A stretch of DNA of 64,000 nt from Pterois miles. Taxonomy: Eukaryota > Chordata > Actinopteri > Perciformes > Scorpaenidae. This document shows positions 1 through 13,234 of the stretch, one piece after another. The stretch is from the NCBI GenBank assembly GCA_947000775.1, contig CAMQGK010000552.1, positions 2,774,501 through 2,838,500 of the forward strand. The letters are read 5' to 3'. Position numbers and translations under genes: made by a program. Numbering within the stretch: position 1 is the first letter of the stretch; every line of letters begins with the position of its first letter. The notes beneath the pieces are model-generated. The model worked only from the letters and a program-made list of their open reading frames with translations, was not told the origin of the DNA and made no database searches.

Positions 1-117
1 GAGCCCTGATCCCGGTACCTATGGCACTTGTGGTACTGTAGAAAATCGATTAACGTAACATTTTCAGAATTTTGGCCTCAACTTGGTACCAAAATATTGG
101 TTGTTATGACATCCCTA
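1..117 (+). mobile_element. right end of a hAT-like DNA element, cut by the window edge
   Basis: The segment starts GAGCCCTGATCCCGGTACC, runs through a GGTACTGTAGAAAA stretch and ends in the terminal motif GACATCCCTA at about 108-117. The same order of motifs appears inverted in the element at 13235-13682, so these are two copies of one family. The left part lies outside the window. Confidence 0.6.
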
Positions 118-1790
118 ATGTTAACTATGACTGTATTTTAATAGTTTTAATAGTGTAGTTTAATAGTACGTGATTTCTTACAGGGCTGTATGGTAATAGT
201 ACATAAATCATTTTTCTCAAGGATTTTCAGACATGGTCTACTCTTGAATGGTCAAATATTCGGAGATGTATCTCTACTTTTTATGAAAAAAAAAATACAA
301 AAATGTGTAGAATGCATTTCCTCCAATGCATTTGCTCTCTACACACATCCTTTATCCTATTTTTTTATTTTTCTCTCTTTTTTTATTATGCATTTTTAAT
401 GCCATGAAAAATTAAGCGTACAGAACTGACTTATAGATGAAAAAATAACCAAACAAAAGTGTAACTGCAGTTTGATTTTATTAAGGGAACGCATGTAAAA
501 CTTGCATAAATGAGCAACTAACATCTAATGTATCTAAACTACTAATGTCTAACTTGAGTTTGGTCTCCTTTGCTCTTTGTCACATCTATAATGATTCCAC
601 CTCAACAACTAGAGTGCAAGAAAGGTGAAATTTGAATGTGTGTGTGCCAAGATTTATCGTCTGCATATAAAATAAATATCAGGATCATTAAGTCCAACTC
701 TGCTGCCATCAAGCTGATGAAAGCTGGCACACACATGCAGACTTCATAATGCCTGGTGTGTCTGCCAGTGTGTGTAAGGGCTGTGATAAGGTAGATTGAC
801 TTCTAATATAAACGGTAGAGGTGTCTACTGACATCCGTATAGCAGTGCCCTTTGTGTCCCTGCCTTGCAGCCTCATTCTCTCCTTGTGTGTGTCAGGGAG
901 GATATGAGAGAAGGGGGAGATTGTTGTTGAGTGTGTGCAGACAAACATACAACATTTGTATGTCTTTGTGTTTGAAAGATCACAATGCGATATGTTCCCA
1001 TACTTGATTCTGCGATGTTTGCAAATGTGAAGGTTTCTGAAGGTCTGCGGGTGTGAGACGATTAGTTTGGGTTTGTGAGGAGCAAGTCAGTGGACCGTCA
1101 GTGTATGTGTATACATGTACATCCACTCTCCTCTCTTTCTCTCGCACAAAGCGCACACACAAACACACACTGGGGCAGGTTAGCCCTCCTCCACGCCGGC
1201 ACCTGCTCCGTTGAAGGTGAAAGAAGTGCTCACTTGAGCTCATTGAAAAGTAGATGTGACAGTAAATTTTTCAGGCCCTTGTGAGATGGGAGATCTTGTT
1301 ATAGCAGTCAGGATGGGGGTCAGGGCAGTGGCTGCTTGATGATTGAGGAAAAGAGAAGTAAATTCATTCTGCTTCGGGCACTTTGTCAAGTGCCAGTAGC
1401 TTACTGTTGAGAGCCACTCACCCATCACCGTGTTACGGCCCCAGAGGTCACCTCCACCGCCATAAATCTGCCTCGCCTGCTAAACCTACTGCCTTCCCCC
1501 GGCTGAGCACGAGCGGGGAGAGAGGCTGCAGCTGCTGCTCGCTGCTCCTCGTAGTCACTCAAATGAAAAAAGACAGAGGGGAGAATATAGATTCTCCTTT
1601 TGATGCTGCTGATGGTGTAAGAGCAGGACATCGGGTGTGTTGGGCCACAGGGGGGTTGTGTACGTTTGGACTAATGGTTGGGCTGTGTGTGTGAGGATGG
1701 ATGGATTGCATATATATAGATATTTTTTGTGCGTTACAACAGGGGCTTGCATGTGTTTGCATATCCATTTTGTTTCAAGGAGTTTGTGTG
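118..1790. other. intergenic, no gene seen
   Basis: Mixed AT-rich DNA with scattered short TG/CA tracts (for example 1100-1170). The open frames here are short, overlap on both strands and resemble no protein family I know. Confidence 0.6.
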
Positions 1791-1794
1791 TTTG

Positions 1795-2200
1795 AAGCTG
1801 CAGTTGGTAGAAATGGAGCAAAAATGATTTTTAAAAAGTTATTTTTATAAAACGTCACTATATCCTGACAGAAGTGCACAAGACAGGTAATCTGAAAAAA
1901 AAAGCATGTGCCTCTGTCCTCTGGTGCTCCTAACTGCATCTGCAGGATTTCACAGACCGGAGGAAAACAACCAATCAGAGCTGATCTCGAGTCTGCTGTC
2001 CAGCTTCTGTCTGAGAGCTGGCTGTCAGTTACCCGCAAACTCTGACTAAAATGGTCAAACTAGGCAGCGCTGATCAAATATGCAAATATGAATCAATATT
2101 CTGTTACTGTAATACCTATTTCTCACCTCAAGTGTTTTCACCAACATCTTATAGTGTACTGTTTAGCTGTAAAATGAGAAAGTTTGAACACTTTCTCTTT
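1795..2200 (+). repeat. teleost interspersed repeat
   Basis: I recognise this as a repeat seen widely in fish genomes. Its landmarks are AACCAATCAGAGCTGAT, GAGTCTGCTGTCCAG, AAACTAGGCAGCGCTGATC, GAATCAATATTCTGTTACTG and TAGTGTACTGTTTAGCTGT in this order. The class is not clear from sequence alone; it is probably a non-autonomous DNA element. Boundaries are approximate. Confidence 0.6.
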
Positions 2201-2309
2201 GAAATGACCTGAAAATAACTTTGAAATGACGCAAATAAAAAAAAAGAAATGTTGCCCACTGAAGCTAAAGGAGGATTTTTGCAACTTTTCTATGTAAATC
2301 CAAGTTTTA

Positions 2310-2346
2310 AAGACCACCTAAATGATGAAGACCACCTAAATAATGA
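2310..2346. repeat. short tandem duplication, 18-bp unit
   Basis: The unit AAGACCACCTAAATGATG is followed at once by AAGACCACCTAAATAATG, with one mismatch between copies, then a short GAT run. Confidence 0.7.
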
Positions 2347-2349
2347 TGA

Positions 2350-4480
2350 TGATTGAAAAACAGGTTGTACACAAACATCACAGGGACAGCAAAATGTAAC
2401 AACAGAAGGCTGACGTTAAAAACTCTTCTTGTAGTTGCTTTTTAGTCAGTGTTTGTAAATGAACTGCTAAATTAAAAAAACTGCATGAATGGAAACGCCA
2501 AAATCAGCCTTGCTTGTATCCAAAAAAACTTGCAATTACACTATTGGTGTAATACGCATTAAACAGTAGGCCACGGTAGTACCACATTTTTATTTTTTTT
2601 CAAATGGTGCTGATTTCAGTTTGGGCTGAAGTCCACTAAAACTGGTTGATGTGGAGCCATTTTTTTTCTGATGAAATATAAGATTGCTGGTTGGAAGTTT
2701 TTTTTTTTTCCTTAAGTGTTTTTGCACAGCCAACATGCTCTCTAGACTTCATCAGAAGTTGCTCCAAGGTACAAAAGAAGCAAACGACTTTTAATACTTA
2801 ATGAGGACTAAAAAAAAATCTTATATCACGAGTCAAATACTAATGTGTTAGCTCATGAACCATTTATACAGAGTTTTTTTTTTTTTTTTCGGGGGTCAAT
2901 TTTGTTTGCAACATTTAGACTTAGAAAGGTTTTTGAGTGTGGGTAGGACGAGAGTTTTTATGCTTAGCCTCGTATTCTTTCATAGAGTCTCACCAACCAT
3001 ACCCAAAACCATAGGGGATCCTGTTCGGTCTTTCTAAATTGATAATTGGTATATCACAAAATTATTCATATCTTTTGCCATGTGCTAACATTTTTCTAGG
3101 ATGGTGGTAAAAGTCAGAAGAAGGAAAAAGGATCTGGTGTCTGTGTGTTTATATGTGCGTGCGGTGTGTTTTGTACACATGCTTGTCCACATGTGTACAG
3201 ATGTGCAAGTGATCGCTTCTTTCTGAAGTGTGTCATCGTGCACCATAATTACACCTGCCCTTGCTATGTGTGTGCACATGTATTCAACTCCCTGTGTGCG
3301 TACATGTGGCGAGTGTGTGTGTGTGCGTGCACGCCTTTCAAGCTTGTAGTGTGCGAGCGCCAGCCTGCTTTCAATATAGCCTCTTATTAGGTGGTGATTA
3401 TCCTGCCTGCATCTGGCTTCTTTCAGCCTTTGACTGGAAGTTGGAGAGGCCAGGGGCACCCTGGGAAGAAAGGAGTGAAAACTTCCTGAACCTAGCTTTC
3501 AACCCCCAACCCCCCCACACCCCTCAACTCCAGTGTACCCCTCAACCTCTTGAGGAACCTCCTCACATTCACGCCGGTGTTTTTTTCTATAAACAATAGA
3601 ACACTCTGAACTGGGTGGAGAAATGTCTAGGTGGTGCTCAGACTATGTTTGCAGACAAGGATGCATGATGTAGACTGGTGAAGATATTGTAGAAGTTACC
3701 TTCCAATGAAGTTCTACCTGTCCTACTGTTGCACTCACTGCATCATGTCTGTCCTTCATTATATTTGGGATTAACACTTGTGCACTTCTAGTTCACAACT
3801 TTCCTGCATTTCTACTAGAAAAGTATTTTGATCTGTGTTTTATTTTGCTAGTTTACAGACTTGCTTTATCTTCTCATGGCTGTAAAATGCTGTGAAATTT
3901 TATTAAATCCAATTTTGCGACTAGGTGAAATCACATTATAAAATGGGTAGCTCAAATCAAGCATCACGGAACAGGTTACAGATACAACATTAGATGCTAA
4001 AACACGCTACTAATTGGAAACATTTAAGGTGAACTTAAGGTGACGGAGCGGTGCTCATCTCGCACGCTACGTAAAGAGGAGGTTCCACAATGTTGCCTAG
4101 AATATGCAAACAAGCTGCAACACAATTGAAATACACTGACCACTACCTTCGCAACACCACGTGCGGGTCTCGAGTGAGATTCTGGCCGTAAATGGCCACA
4201 AATGTGAAACCTGTTTCCGCAGCTGTTGGCAACGGAAACTCAGGGACCGGAGAAAGTAGAGCAACATCCTCGCCACGTCCTACTGAAGCTGGACAGTTTT
4301 TCAGTAGTTGCACAATAAATGGCAACATACAGATGTTAATAAAGAGCAAAATATTGACATTTCAACATAACCAGCCTGTTTAAAAATGAAATAATGCTAG
4401 TGTACATTCCATAGCAACCACTATTCCATTGCAACTGCCTTGGTATTTGCTGGCAGCTAGCCAAGGAGGGCCTATTTTAT
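2350..4480. other. intergenic, no gene seen
   Basis: AT-rich sequence with poly-T runs (2697-2710, 2874-2889) and a diffuse TG/CA-rich patch at about 3140-3340. Short frames there translate to Cys/Val/His-rich strings that reflect the dinucleotide composition. I see no exon with splice sites and recognisable protein content. Confidence 0.55.
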
Positions 4481-4483
4481 TGT

Positions 4484-4815
4484 GAAAATCCATCCATCCA
4501 TCCATCTTCAAACACTTATCCCGTTAGGGGTCGTGGGGGGGCTGGAGCCGATCCCAGCTGACATTGGGTGAAGGCGGGGTTCACCCTGGACAGGTCGCCA
4601 GCAGGGCACATCGAGACAGACAACCATTCACGCTCACATTCACACCTACAAGCAATTTAGAGTCATCGATTAACCTGCATGTCTTTGGACTGTGGGAGGA
4701 AGCTGGAGAACCTGGAGAAAACCCACGCCAACACGGGGAGAACATGCAAACACAGAAGGGCCCCAAGCCAGAGCCGAACCTGCGACCCTCTTGCTGTGAG
4801 ACGACAGCACAAACC
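4484..4815 (+). repeat. teleost interspersed repeat with (ATCC)n head
   Basis: The block opens with ATCCATCCATCCATC and continues with GGCTGGAGCCGATCCCAGCTG, a GGCGGGGTTCACCCTGGACAGG segment, ACCATTCACGCTCACATTC, TTAACCTGCATGTCTTTGGA, CTGTGGGAGGAAG and CTCTTGCTGTGAGACGACAG. This order is typical of a very abundant fish retroelement tail. A second copy in the same orientation lies at 25740-25985. Open frames across it are not genes. Confidence 0.75.
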
Positions 4816-5621
4816 AATTAATGGTCATTTTATAAACGCAATTAGCTCACCTCAGGCTGTGATATCTTGTGATTATATCACAGCAAACATAGTAATTATG
4901 GCCGAATAGTGCCCCTTAGCTGTTGTGATATAGCTCAAATACAGTAGTATTTCAGCAACCATCTTACTGGCTGCATTAATGTGGGGTCCATGCATTTACT
5001 TAGTCACAGTCAGCCACAAGCTAGTGGAGAAGTGCATTGATATACCATTCCTCTAATGGTACATGCTGATATCTCTGACTGTATTGAGCTGACAAGGTCA
5101 CCGACAGCTTCTCTCAAGAAATATTTTTTTTTTCATTTGAGGAAAATTAATTTTTTGCTCATAGAATTATCTTAGCCGAACCGCCAAAAACACAGTTGAT
5201 GCGTTTGGCGCTAATCCTTAGCTTGCCCGTATAACACAGACCCGACTTCTACTCCCATTTCTACTAAACTGACATTGCACCACTGGAAGACTGTAGATTG
5301 CAATATCATGATCCAAAAACTTACTCTGTGAAGCGGAAAAGGGCGAGGAAAATAAGAAGACAAAACAAAAGAAGAAGATAGTAGACGGGGAGAAAACAGT
5401 ATGGCTGGATCCCGAGGGCCTGGCTGGGGGCTTTGTAAGAGCCCATACATCAGCTGTCACCCAATGGGCTTCCAAAGAGCCACAACAGAGGAACACAATA
5501 GACTGGACAGATGGTCCCAAACAAACTGCAGTGGGTTTGATGCTATTAAAAGCTGTTTACCTCATGCCAGACGCCAGCAAGTGCAGTGGATGTATTGTGT
5601 GATCGTTTCTGAATGATTGAA

Positions 5622-5623
5622 TG

Positions 5624-5672
<49 letters not shown>
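5622..5672. repeat. (TG)n microsatellite
   Basis: About 25 TG units with one TTTG interruption. Confidence 0.95.
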
Positions 5673-5679
<7 letters not shown>

Positions 5680-5680
<1 letters not shown>

Positions 5681-6510
5681 CAGCTTCTGGTGTTTCAATA
5701 AACTCTGGTGTGTTTTTAGCCACCAAATGACCATTCGTAGCCTGATTAAGACGAGTGTAGTTTTTTTCATAATTAAGATGCAATCAAAGGCAACACGTGC
5801 TGAACAGTTTAATGATTGATTTGCACAACATGGATGCCAGCCAACTCTGTAGGCCATGACAAACTTTTGGCTTATAACCAATAATAGGACAAATGTAAAA
5901 CAGACCCCCCCCCCCTTCTCTGTTACTCCCTCCCTCCCGTCCTCTCCCCTTCATCTGCTCTCCTAAAGAGCGTCTCTGACACCTCAGAATGATGAACTCC
6001 TTCAATGCGCTGACCTTTCTCCTTCGGACTAGTCACCCGCCCTCCTGCCCTCTTCCATGTAGATGAGACAGAGACAGATGAAGATATTTTGCGATGTGTG
6101 TGGATGACAGCGGGGACGGTGGGCGGGGATGTCATGCAGTGACACAGTGAAATTAGTTTTGGTGTTGGTGGATGGCGACCGACCCACCTTCAGATCAGCA
6201 GTCAACCAGGAAGATTAATCCAGACATGGGAGGCCTGTTGGAGAGCATTCATGACAGGCCCTGAGCGAGAGGAGAGAGACAGGCAGGTAGACAGACAGAT
6301 GGGGTGGATGGGTTCATGACAATGATATACCTGCTGAGATTGTGTCCATATATCTATCTGTGTAACTTCCAGGTTTAAGATTCCAGGACAGATTGTTGGA
6401 CGGCTGGGGACATGAATAATCAAGTTTCTTTAGCTGACTTGGAAGATTAGCTCAAAATTCAGTATAGTTCCTCAATCATTAACCAATTTATGTAGGTCTG
6501 GTGTTGCTCT
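5680..6510. other. intergenic, no gene seen
   Basis: Unique-looking sequence with a C homopolymer at about 5906-5914 and pyrimidine-rich stretches; no supported gene. Confidence 0.5.
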
Positions 6511-6512
6511 AG

Positions 6513-6620
6513 TGCTGGGGTGGCCAAACTATGGCCCATGGGCCATCTGTGGCCCACTGCCTGCTTTTAAATGGCTCACAGGGCATTTTTTAAAATAAAA
6601 CTAGAATATGGCTTGAGCAT
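6513..6620 (+). mobile_element. hAT-like terminal fragment
   Basis: The motif GCTGGGGTGGCCAAACTATG followed by GCCCATGGGCC and GTGGCCCACTGCC is the kind of end found on hAT-type elements in vertebrates. I found no matching inverted end nearby, so only one end is called. Confidence 0.45.
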
Positions 6621-9234
6621 ATTTTAAATAAATTACACTGTACATACATTGTACATCCTAGTTTAAAGACATATTGACTAAACTCAGTAAAATTATCTCT
6701 GTTGGCACAAAACCAACATTTACCAATATTTTTGCCTGTTCTGTTTGTTATATCTTACCATTAGACAGATTTACAGTACATCATCCATTAACATTTGCAT
6801 CATAATCTTTTAAATGCTTAAGAATATTTGACAAGTTCCTGTTTTAACTTTATTTAGTGCTGAATTAATTTAAATTGCATTTGAGAGCAGCAGATACAAA
6901 AATACATTTTAATAAAATCAATAAAAGTAATATATGGGAACACCAATAAGCTACCGTAATGTCAGATGTTAATAGTGCTGCATAGTCATTTTGATAGAAA
7001 ATTTATTTTCTGTGGTACATGGGGTTTTCTTGTCTAGAAACACTGATCGGTACCAACTTTGTCACGGCTTGTAGCGAAGTTTTGGCGAAGAACAACTGAC
7101 ATGGCAATTTTCAAAGGGGGCCTTTGACCTTTGACCTCAATATGAACAAAGTGAAAACTATATATTATTAGATAAAACAGATGTTGATAAATGCAGTTAA
7201 AAAAAGGGAATTTATAGTGAAAAAAGGGAAAAAAGTGCAATATATTGCAAGATATTTTATCCCAATACTCATGTCGCAAACTGAAAAAATAAAATAAAAT
7301 TGCAATAAGATGGTACAACATGAGAAACTAGCTGATGTAAAGGTGGGAGCACTAACAGCCTCAAATAAATTAGCTACATTTCCTTGTTAGCTTGCAAATG
7401 TTATCAGGCATTAAACTCACACGGGTGTCCGTCAGCAGTGATCTGGCCTTTTGAATTGTCCTTGAAGAAGCGTTACAGAACCTGCTCACTCATTGTAAGA
7501 CAGCCCAGATGAGAGTAACAGCTAAGTACCTGAAATGTAAGAAGAGTGTCAGAAGTTGATGAATATGGCATCATTAGCCACACTTGTCTTACCTTCTTCT
7601 GTTTCTGCTTTAATTTGCTTCAGTTTATAATTCTCCACCTTTGAGCCGTCCTTTATAATCCTGTCTTGTTTCCCTCTGTAATTGGTTTAGATCAGTGCAT
7701 CTTACAGGTCACATAAAGGGGAGACATCTGTGGATCATTTTTTATTGTATATAACCTGACTTTTGGCTCACATAGACCCTAAGATAATTTTTTAGTTTTT
7801 TTTTTAGTTTTTTTTTGTTAGTTATTTACAGTTTTGCTCCATTTCTGCCATTTTATGCCCTCTATGTTCATATTGTGCGGTGCTGAATTATTTGCTTGAT
7901 GTAATTCAAGATCCTGAATAAATAATTTTGGAAGCGAACTCATAATTTTTACTCAATAACAGATGATATAGTAGAGGAGAGGAATGACACAATTTAGTTA
8001 AATTGCTAAAACTAGGATAAATTAAATTTCAACACTGTAGTGGTGTGGTCCATCTCTAGGTGATGATTCTGAAATTACAAAAGAACTTAAACAACGCATG
8101 CATGTAATCGATGCTGTTATCCAAGTGCATGGTGTTTGGGGCATAAAGCACATGCAAATTAATCGCTCAGACCACATCTACTGTACACTCTGTTGAATGT
8201 TGCTGTATCATTATCCAGAACAAATATGAAATGGAAAAATCACACCCATAATGTTGAGTTAGGATTTGTCAGCAGAAATATCTGAGTTGTAAAATATGCA
8301 TGCAGCTCTGTCTCATTAACTCAGATATGTAAACATTGGTCTTTTATATGTTATTATACATTGAAGCGTGACTTTAAGAAACCCCTGCTGACTTACTTGC
8401 TCCAAGCATGCGTCCTTGTGTGTGTAAAATGTGCATGTGTACATATTCGGTTACTTTTCAGTGGAGCTGAACACCAGATTTGTTCATCTAACTTTGTGCG
8501 TGTCTGTCTTCAGGTCAGCTGTCCATTCCTTGTGTTCCTGAGAGACTAGAAAATCCCTTGAGCCAAACCTCCAAAGGCACTCATCTGCATAGAAAGGTAA
8601 CTGACTCCATGCACACACACATTCACACAGCGGGGTGTATCGTCACTGTAGCGTTTTGGGTAACAGGGCAGTTCAGGGGGTCAACGGTGGCATTTGATCT
8701 TTGACCTCAGGACAAAAACAGACTGAAGTCAGGAGTTGAGCGATTACTACGTTGGGTTAACAGCAGCAGGTCTGTTAGTCCTCTCACTACACATCATTGA
8801 GTCAGTTATTAAGCATTCTCCTGTATCAGTGCTATAGTAAATTAAGAAAGAAACATGATTACATTAAAAAAAAAAAATGTAGCCTTATGAAAATGTATTC
8901 AGCAAAAAGCAGTTAATTAATTAATAGCATGCACTTCTTAATGTTTTAGTATTAAGTAAAGGACAGTAAAATGAGAGTATTCCACATTTGTGCATTTTTC
9001 TGCTGCACAATAATTACTCATTCAGAATAGTAATCTTTTCATTAGGCCACATTTTTCCATTTCATTTGAATTTTATATTGTTGAATAAAATAAATAGTGT
9101 TGAAATGATTTGGTTAGTGAAGTAATTGCTTTTTTGAATATCGTTAGTTGCTTTTAATTATCTTAATTGCAATCAACATTTTTTTTGCAAATTACCAGTA
9201 AAACAACTGCTTACAGGGTTTAGCAGATGCCTCA

Positions 9235-9235
<1 letters not shown>
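6620..9235. other. intergenic, no gene seen
   Basis: Strongly AT-rich DNA with no supported exon. Two DR1-like motifs (7125-7137 and 8695-8707) are described in the findings. Confidence 0.5.
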
Positions 9236-9322
<87 letters not shown>

Positions 9323-9330
9323 ACACTCAC
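9236..9330. repeat. compound (TC)n(AC)n microsatellite
   Basis: About 15 TC units run into about 25 AC units, interrupted near the end by TC. Confidence 0.95.
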
Positions 9331-11030
9331 CAGAGCTTGACCGCCTGTATCTCCACTGCAATAAATCGAAGCCTCATACTCCCTGATCAGTCTCTGCACA
9401 TCCTTGTCCCCCTGGTGGCAAACATTAGAACCACATCACATATCACCACATATCTCCTTTTACTTGTTGTTTTAATTTGAGCTAAATCTGAAGACTTTTG
9501 TATTCAAAATTGTAGCGTTTCATACTGTTGATAATGTATAAACGCTATAATGCAGGATGTTGCTGAAATAACAGTTTAATTAAATAAGAGAGAGCACTTA
9601 ATATGAATTGCATTTCCTTTGAGAAAAGTCTGTCTCTGCCTTTGTTTACCTAGACAGGAGTAAACTGAGCATCCTTTGTGCTTTAGATTCATACACTAAG
9701 AGGTTAAGTACCTTGATCAAAGGCATGAGTGGGTGTCCTGAACAATGGTGTGAGAGTGCCAATCACTTTACCTTTGTGGTTTTTCCGGTTGATCTACTAA
9801 TTCAAAGCCGACCACATCCACTTCTTGAAACCTCCAGTCCTGTTTTTGTTTTCCCTCCTAAAAAGTAGTTGAATTAATCCTTCAGCATGGTGTGTACAAT
9901 GTTGGGAGAAAGATGGACACAAAAAAGTGCGGTCTGAAGAGACGCCCAGCTTCTCGTTTTGGGACTCTTTTGATTTAAAGGGCTGTTTTCATTTATTTCT
10001 TTCCTATCCTGAATTAAGACATTGTGAGCTCAGAATTATAAGTGAAAGAGTAATAAATGTCATGTGATACACAACTGAGGAATCATTTTCAACCGTATTA
10101 AGAAAAAAAGACCCAAATTGACGTAATAAAGGCTGATTACACATTCATTTGATTCTAAAAGAGGCTTTATCTAAACAAAATAGCAGATTTATGACGTCTG
10201 CTTTGGGACAGATGCTACTAAAAACAGCCTTTTTTCAGCTTTCCACTTTCTCTCTGCCTCGCTCACCCTTGGCGAACTGCTACCCCACAACAATGTCCAA
10301 CTGTCCTACCTCCGACGTGATCGAAGCTGACTCTGCTCTCCACCCAGCTTTGTTTTTCTTCGCAGCCGTTGGGTGGTCCGTGTCTCTCGCTCCCTCTCTC
10401 TTTCACTCTATCTCTCTCTCTCACTCATTGTCAAGTTCACGGCGTCTGTTTCTCTTTGAGCGCTACGGGACCCAGGCATGGTCCGAAACTCAACACCAGA
10501 GTATACACAATTAAGTTCACACCAGAGGTTATTGGGTGGAAGTGTGGTCTCATTCCACAAAATGTGCGAGTCAGTCAAAGGATAGCAGGGTGTGAGTGTT
10601 TATGTGCGGCTGGTTAGTTGGTCAAGGTTAACTGAGTGACGGGAGGTGGAGATGGCGTGCGGGGGTTCTGGGGCGGTCCTCTGGTTTCAGCACAGGCAGG
10701 AGTACGAGACTCTGTACTGGTTGGCTGTTGCCATTTGAGACTTTGTCTTGACAGGTTGTGCTGTTCAATCACAATCAAATCTAAGGATTTAGTGTGTGGC
10801 GATTGTGTTCAGCTGTGTTTTATTAATGATTTCATTCATGATGTTATACTGTATTTTAGCTTTTTTGCTGCAATATTGAGAAGATCAAATAGTACATTAA
10901 TGGTTTTATATTGTCTTCTTATCAGAAAACCTTACCTTAGTGTATTGCTGATCCACGAGTAATGTAGCAGTCCCATGCTGTGATTTTATATACTATAAAT
11001 CCTTAGTTTAGGATGGTTTGTATAGAACAG
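9331..11030. other. intergenic, no gene seen
   Basis: Mixed unique-looking DNA with a pyrimidine-rich patch at about 10380-10440. The 121-residue frame at 10149-10514 is low in complexity across that patch and has no recognisable domain. Confidence 0.5.
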
Positions 11031-11039
11031 TGTACTTAG

Positions 11040-11207
11040 TAGGGATGCATCGATCTGACTCTTTCAGTCCTGATACCTGGGCAAGTGTAAACATTTTTAT
11101 TGCAGCAACAAATCAGTCAAAACTGATGCAGGAATTAAAATTTCAGTCCAGCGTCTGGTCAGTATCAGCCCGATTTCCAATACGGTATTGGTATCGGTGC
11201 ATCTCTA
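11040..11207. mobile_element. short inverted-repeat DNA element (MITE-like)
   Basis: The left end TAGGGATGCATCGATCTGA and the right end GTATCGGTGCATCTCTA are imperfect inverted repeats of one another, of the GGGATGCACCGAT type also present at 49869-50315 and in the element nested at 59671-60013. The element is about 168 bp and cannot encode a transposase. Flanking 8-mers match only partly. Confidence 0.6.
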
Positions 11208-11503
11208 GTACTGTTTCAACGAAGAACTTTGAGTTAATTTCCAAAACATTATGACATGGAAGCAAGTGGAAAGTAATGACACTAAATCCAAACACTATAG
11301 TAGATATTTCTTAATTTATCTTTCAATTGCATGAGACATAAAAATAATTTTCCTGGTTTTGCCCTGCTGAACTCACCCCAGTTGACCTTTCCAGCCTGTT
11401 GAGTGTTTCAGAGTTGGACCCGTTCGCCATTGCTCCCTCTGAGTACCATTCACACGCAATTGGGAGTCCCATGACAGGCCAGCTGGAACCTTCAATCCAC
11501 CCC

Positions 11504-11505
<2 letters not shown>

Positions 11506-11585
<80 letters not shown>
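11506..11585. repeat. (CA)n microsatellite
   Basis: About 39 uninterrupted CA units. Overlapping Thr/His or Val/Cys frames are translations of the array. Confidence 0.97.
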
Positions 11586-11589
<4 letters not shown>

Positions 11590-11590
<1 letters not shown>

Positions 11591-13230
11591 AAATCCTCCA
11601 CTGGCCAGCCAGCCTGTCAGTCATTCAATGGGAGGGTTACTGTATGAATGTGTGTGTGTTGGGGTGTTGTTGGGGCTTCCTGTTTTGGCCGGTGTGCTTC
11701 AGTCCTTCCTGGCAGGACGACTGCTGTCTGTCAGCTATGGCAGCCAGCAAGACACATAAAATATACACATCTTTAATTAAATATCAAAAATTTCATATTT
11801 TTATATTATTGCCAGAATGGAAACTTCTCCAGAACAGCATTTAGGCTAGTTCATAAGTTCTCCATAGATATTCAGGCTAATGAGATTTTTCTGGATACTG
11901 CACTGGAGTTATTTCTCTAGACACACAATAAAACTCATTTCTCCACCTGTGGTCAGCATTTCATATCGGAGATGGATGAAATCAACTTGCTATTTTTCAA
12001 TTTGTGTTATCAGTCAGGTCTATATTATTAGTAAATATCAATGTATCCCTAGTACTTACTCATGCTGTTTCGACTTTGTTTTTTATGCTCTTATTTTAAC
12101 ACACTCACCTAGCAAAAAACACAGGCTACACACCTACAATCAGTCTGTCACTGACTCTTAAATGTAACTCACAAACACAAACATACAGTCTGATGTCTGA
12201 GATTTTACTGTCATTTTACATTCCTTAAAGACAAAACATGAGCATTAATTCATCAAAGAGAAGTTTTCTAGTTTACCACTAATGAGTGGTTAGTCAAAAA
12301 GCCTAAGAGGAGAAATTATTCTTTCTGGCTCACTCTGAAAAAAAGCTTTTAAATTACCTACCAGAACATCTACAAGAATTTAAAACACTGTGTAAAACAT
12401 GTAGGAACCTTTTAAAGACTCACATATATGCACGCATGTGGGAGGAAGGCTTCTCTCGATGAGGCAATTAAGAAGCTTTCTGTATATGTGTATATTGAAG
12501 GTATAAAACGGTAATTCTGCTTTCATTTAAGTAGATGTTTGACGAAGCATTGTACACTTCCCTGTAAAGAAAATGCGTTCTTCACTTCAGTACAAGTGCA
12601 CAAGATATAATCTGTTCCCGCAATTGTTAAATCGTTCCCACATCTTGGTTAATTTGTGCACACAAGGTAAGTGTATATACGGAGCGCCAGCCCAGCGCAC
12701 CCCGCTGCAGTCTCAAACTGGAGTGATGTTGCGCGCTGTCAAGCTACAATTATGCACGACACATCAGCTGGTTACATTTTGTACAAGGAGCATCAGACTG
12801 TTGTATAATAACCACAGACGTGTTTACATGCACATCAGATGTGTCGTTTTGATTAATTATTCTGCGCATCATCATCAGGCATGGAGGCGAAAAATTGTGA
12901 ATCACTTAAAACTTCTCACTCCACTTACAGCTCCCTCAGGACTGTCCGTTCCTGCCAGTCTTTCACTCAAGCTTCATCTTTTTTGTAACGAGGCTAACTA
13001 AAATGTTGTCAGAAGCTCCACAGTACCGGTAGATGTGTGGCTGCTATGAGCAGCATGATATGATCGAGATCATTAGTAGGAGCTCTGTAATTGAAGGGGG
13101 TGAAAGTAGTGAATGTGATAAAATGTCACAACCTCCAATGCGCCCCCGTATAATAACGCCGTCTTTCTGATCCCACCCCATGCCCAAGTGTGCCACAGGT
13201 GCACCAAGTGAGCCTGACCGACGCACTTGG
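11590..13230. other. intergenic, no gene seen
   Basis: Unique-looking DNA. The 142-residue frame at 12573-13001 has no domain I recognise, no splice context and no homologous feel, so I treat it as chance. Confidence 0.5.
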
Positions 13231-13234
13231 CAGG

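Noticed and set aside
2074..2085. Octamer-like ATGCAAAT motif
   Set aside because: It lies inside a dispersed repeat, so its presence is explained by the repeat sequence.
12573..13001. 142-codon plus-strand frame
   Set aside because: No motif or family resemblance; it ends close to a transposon and has no supporting exon structure.
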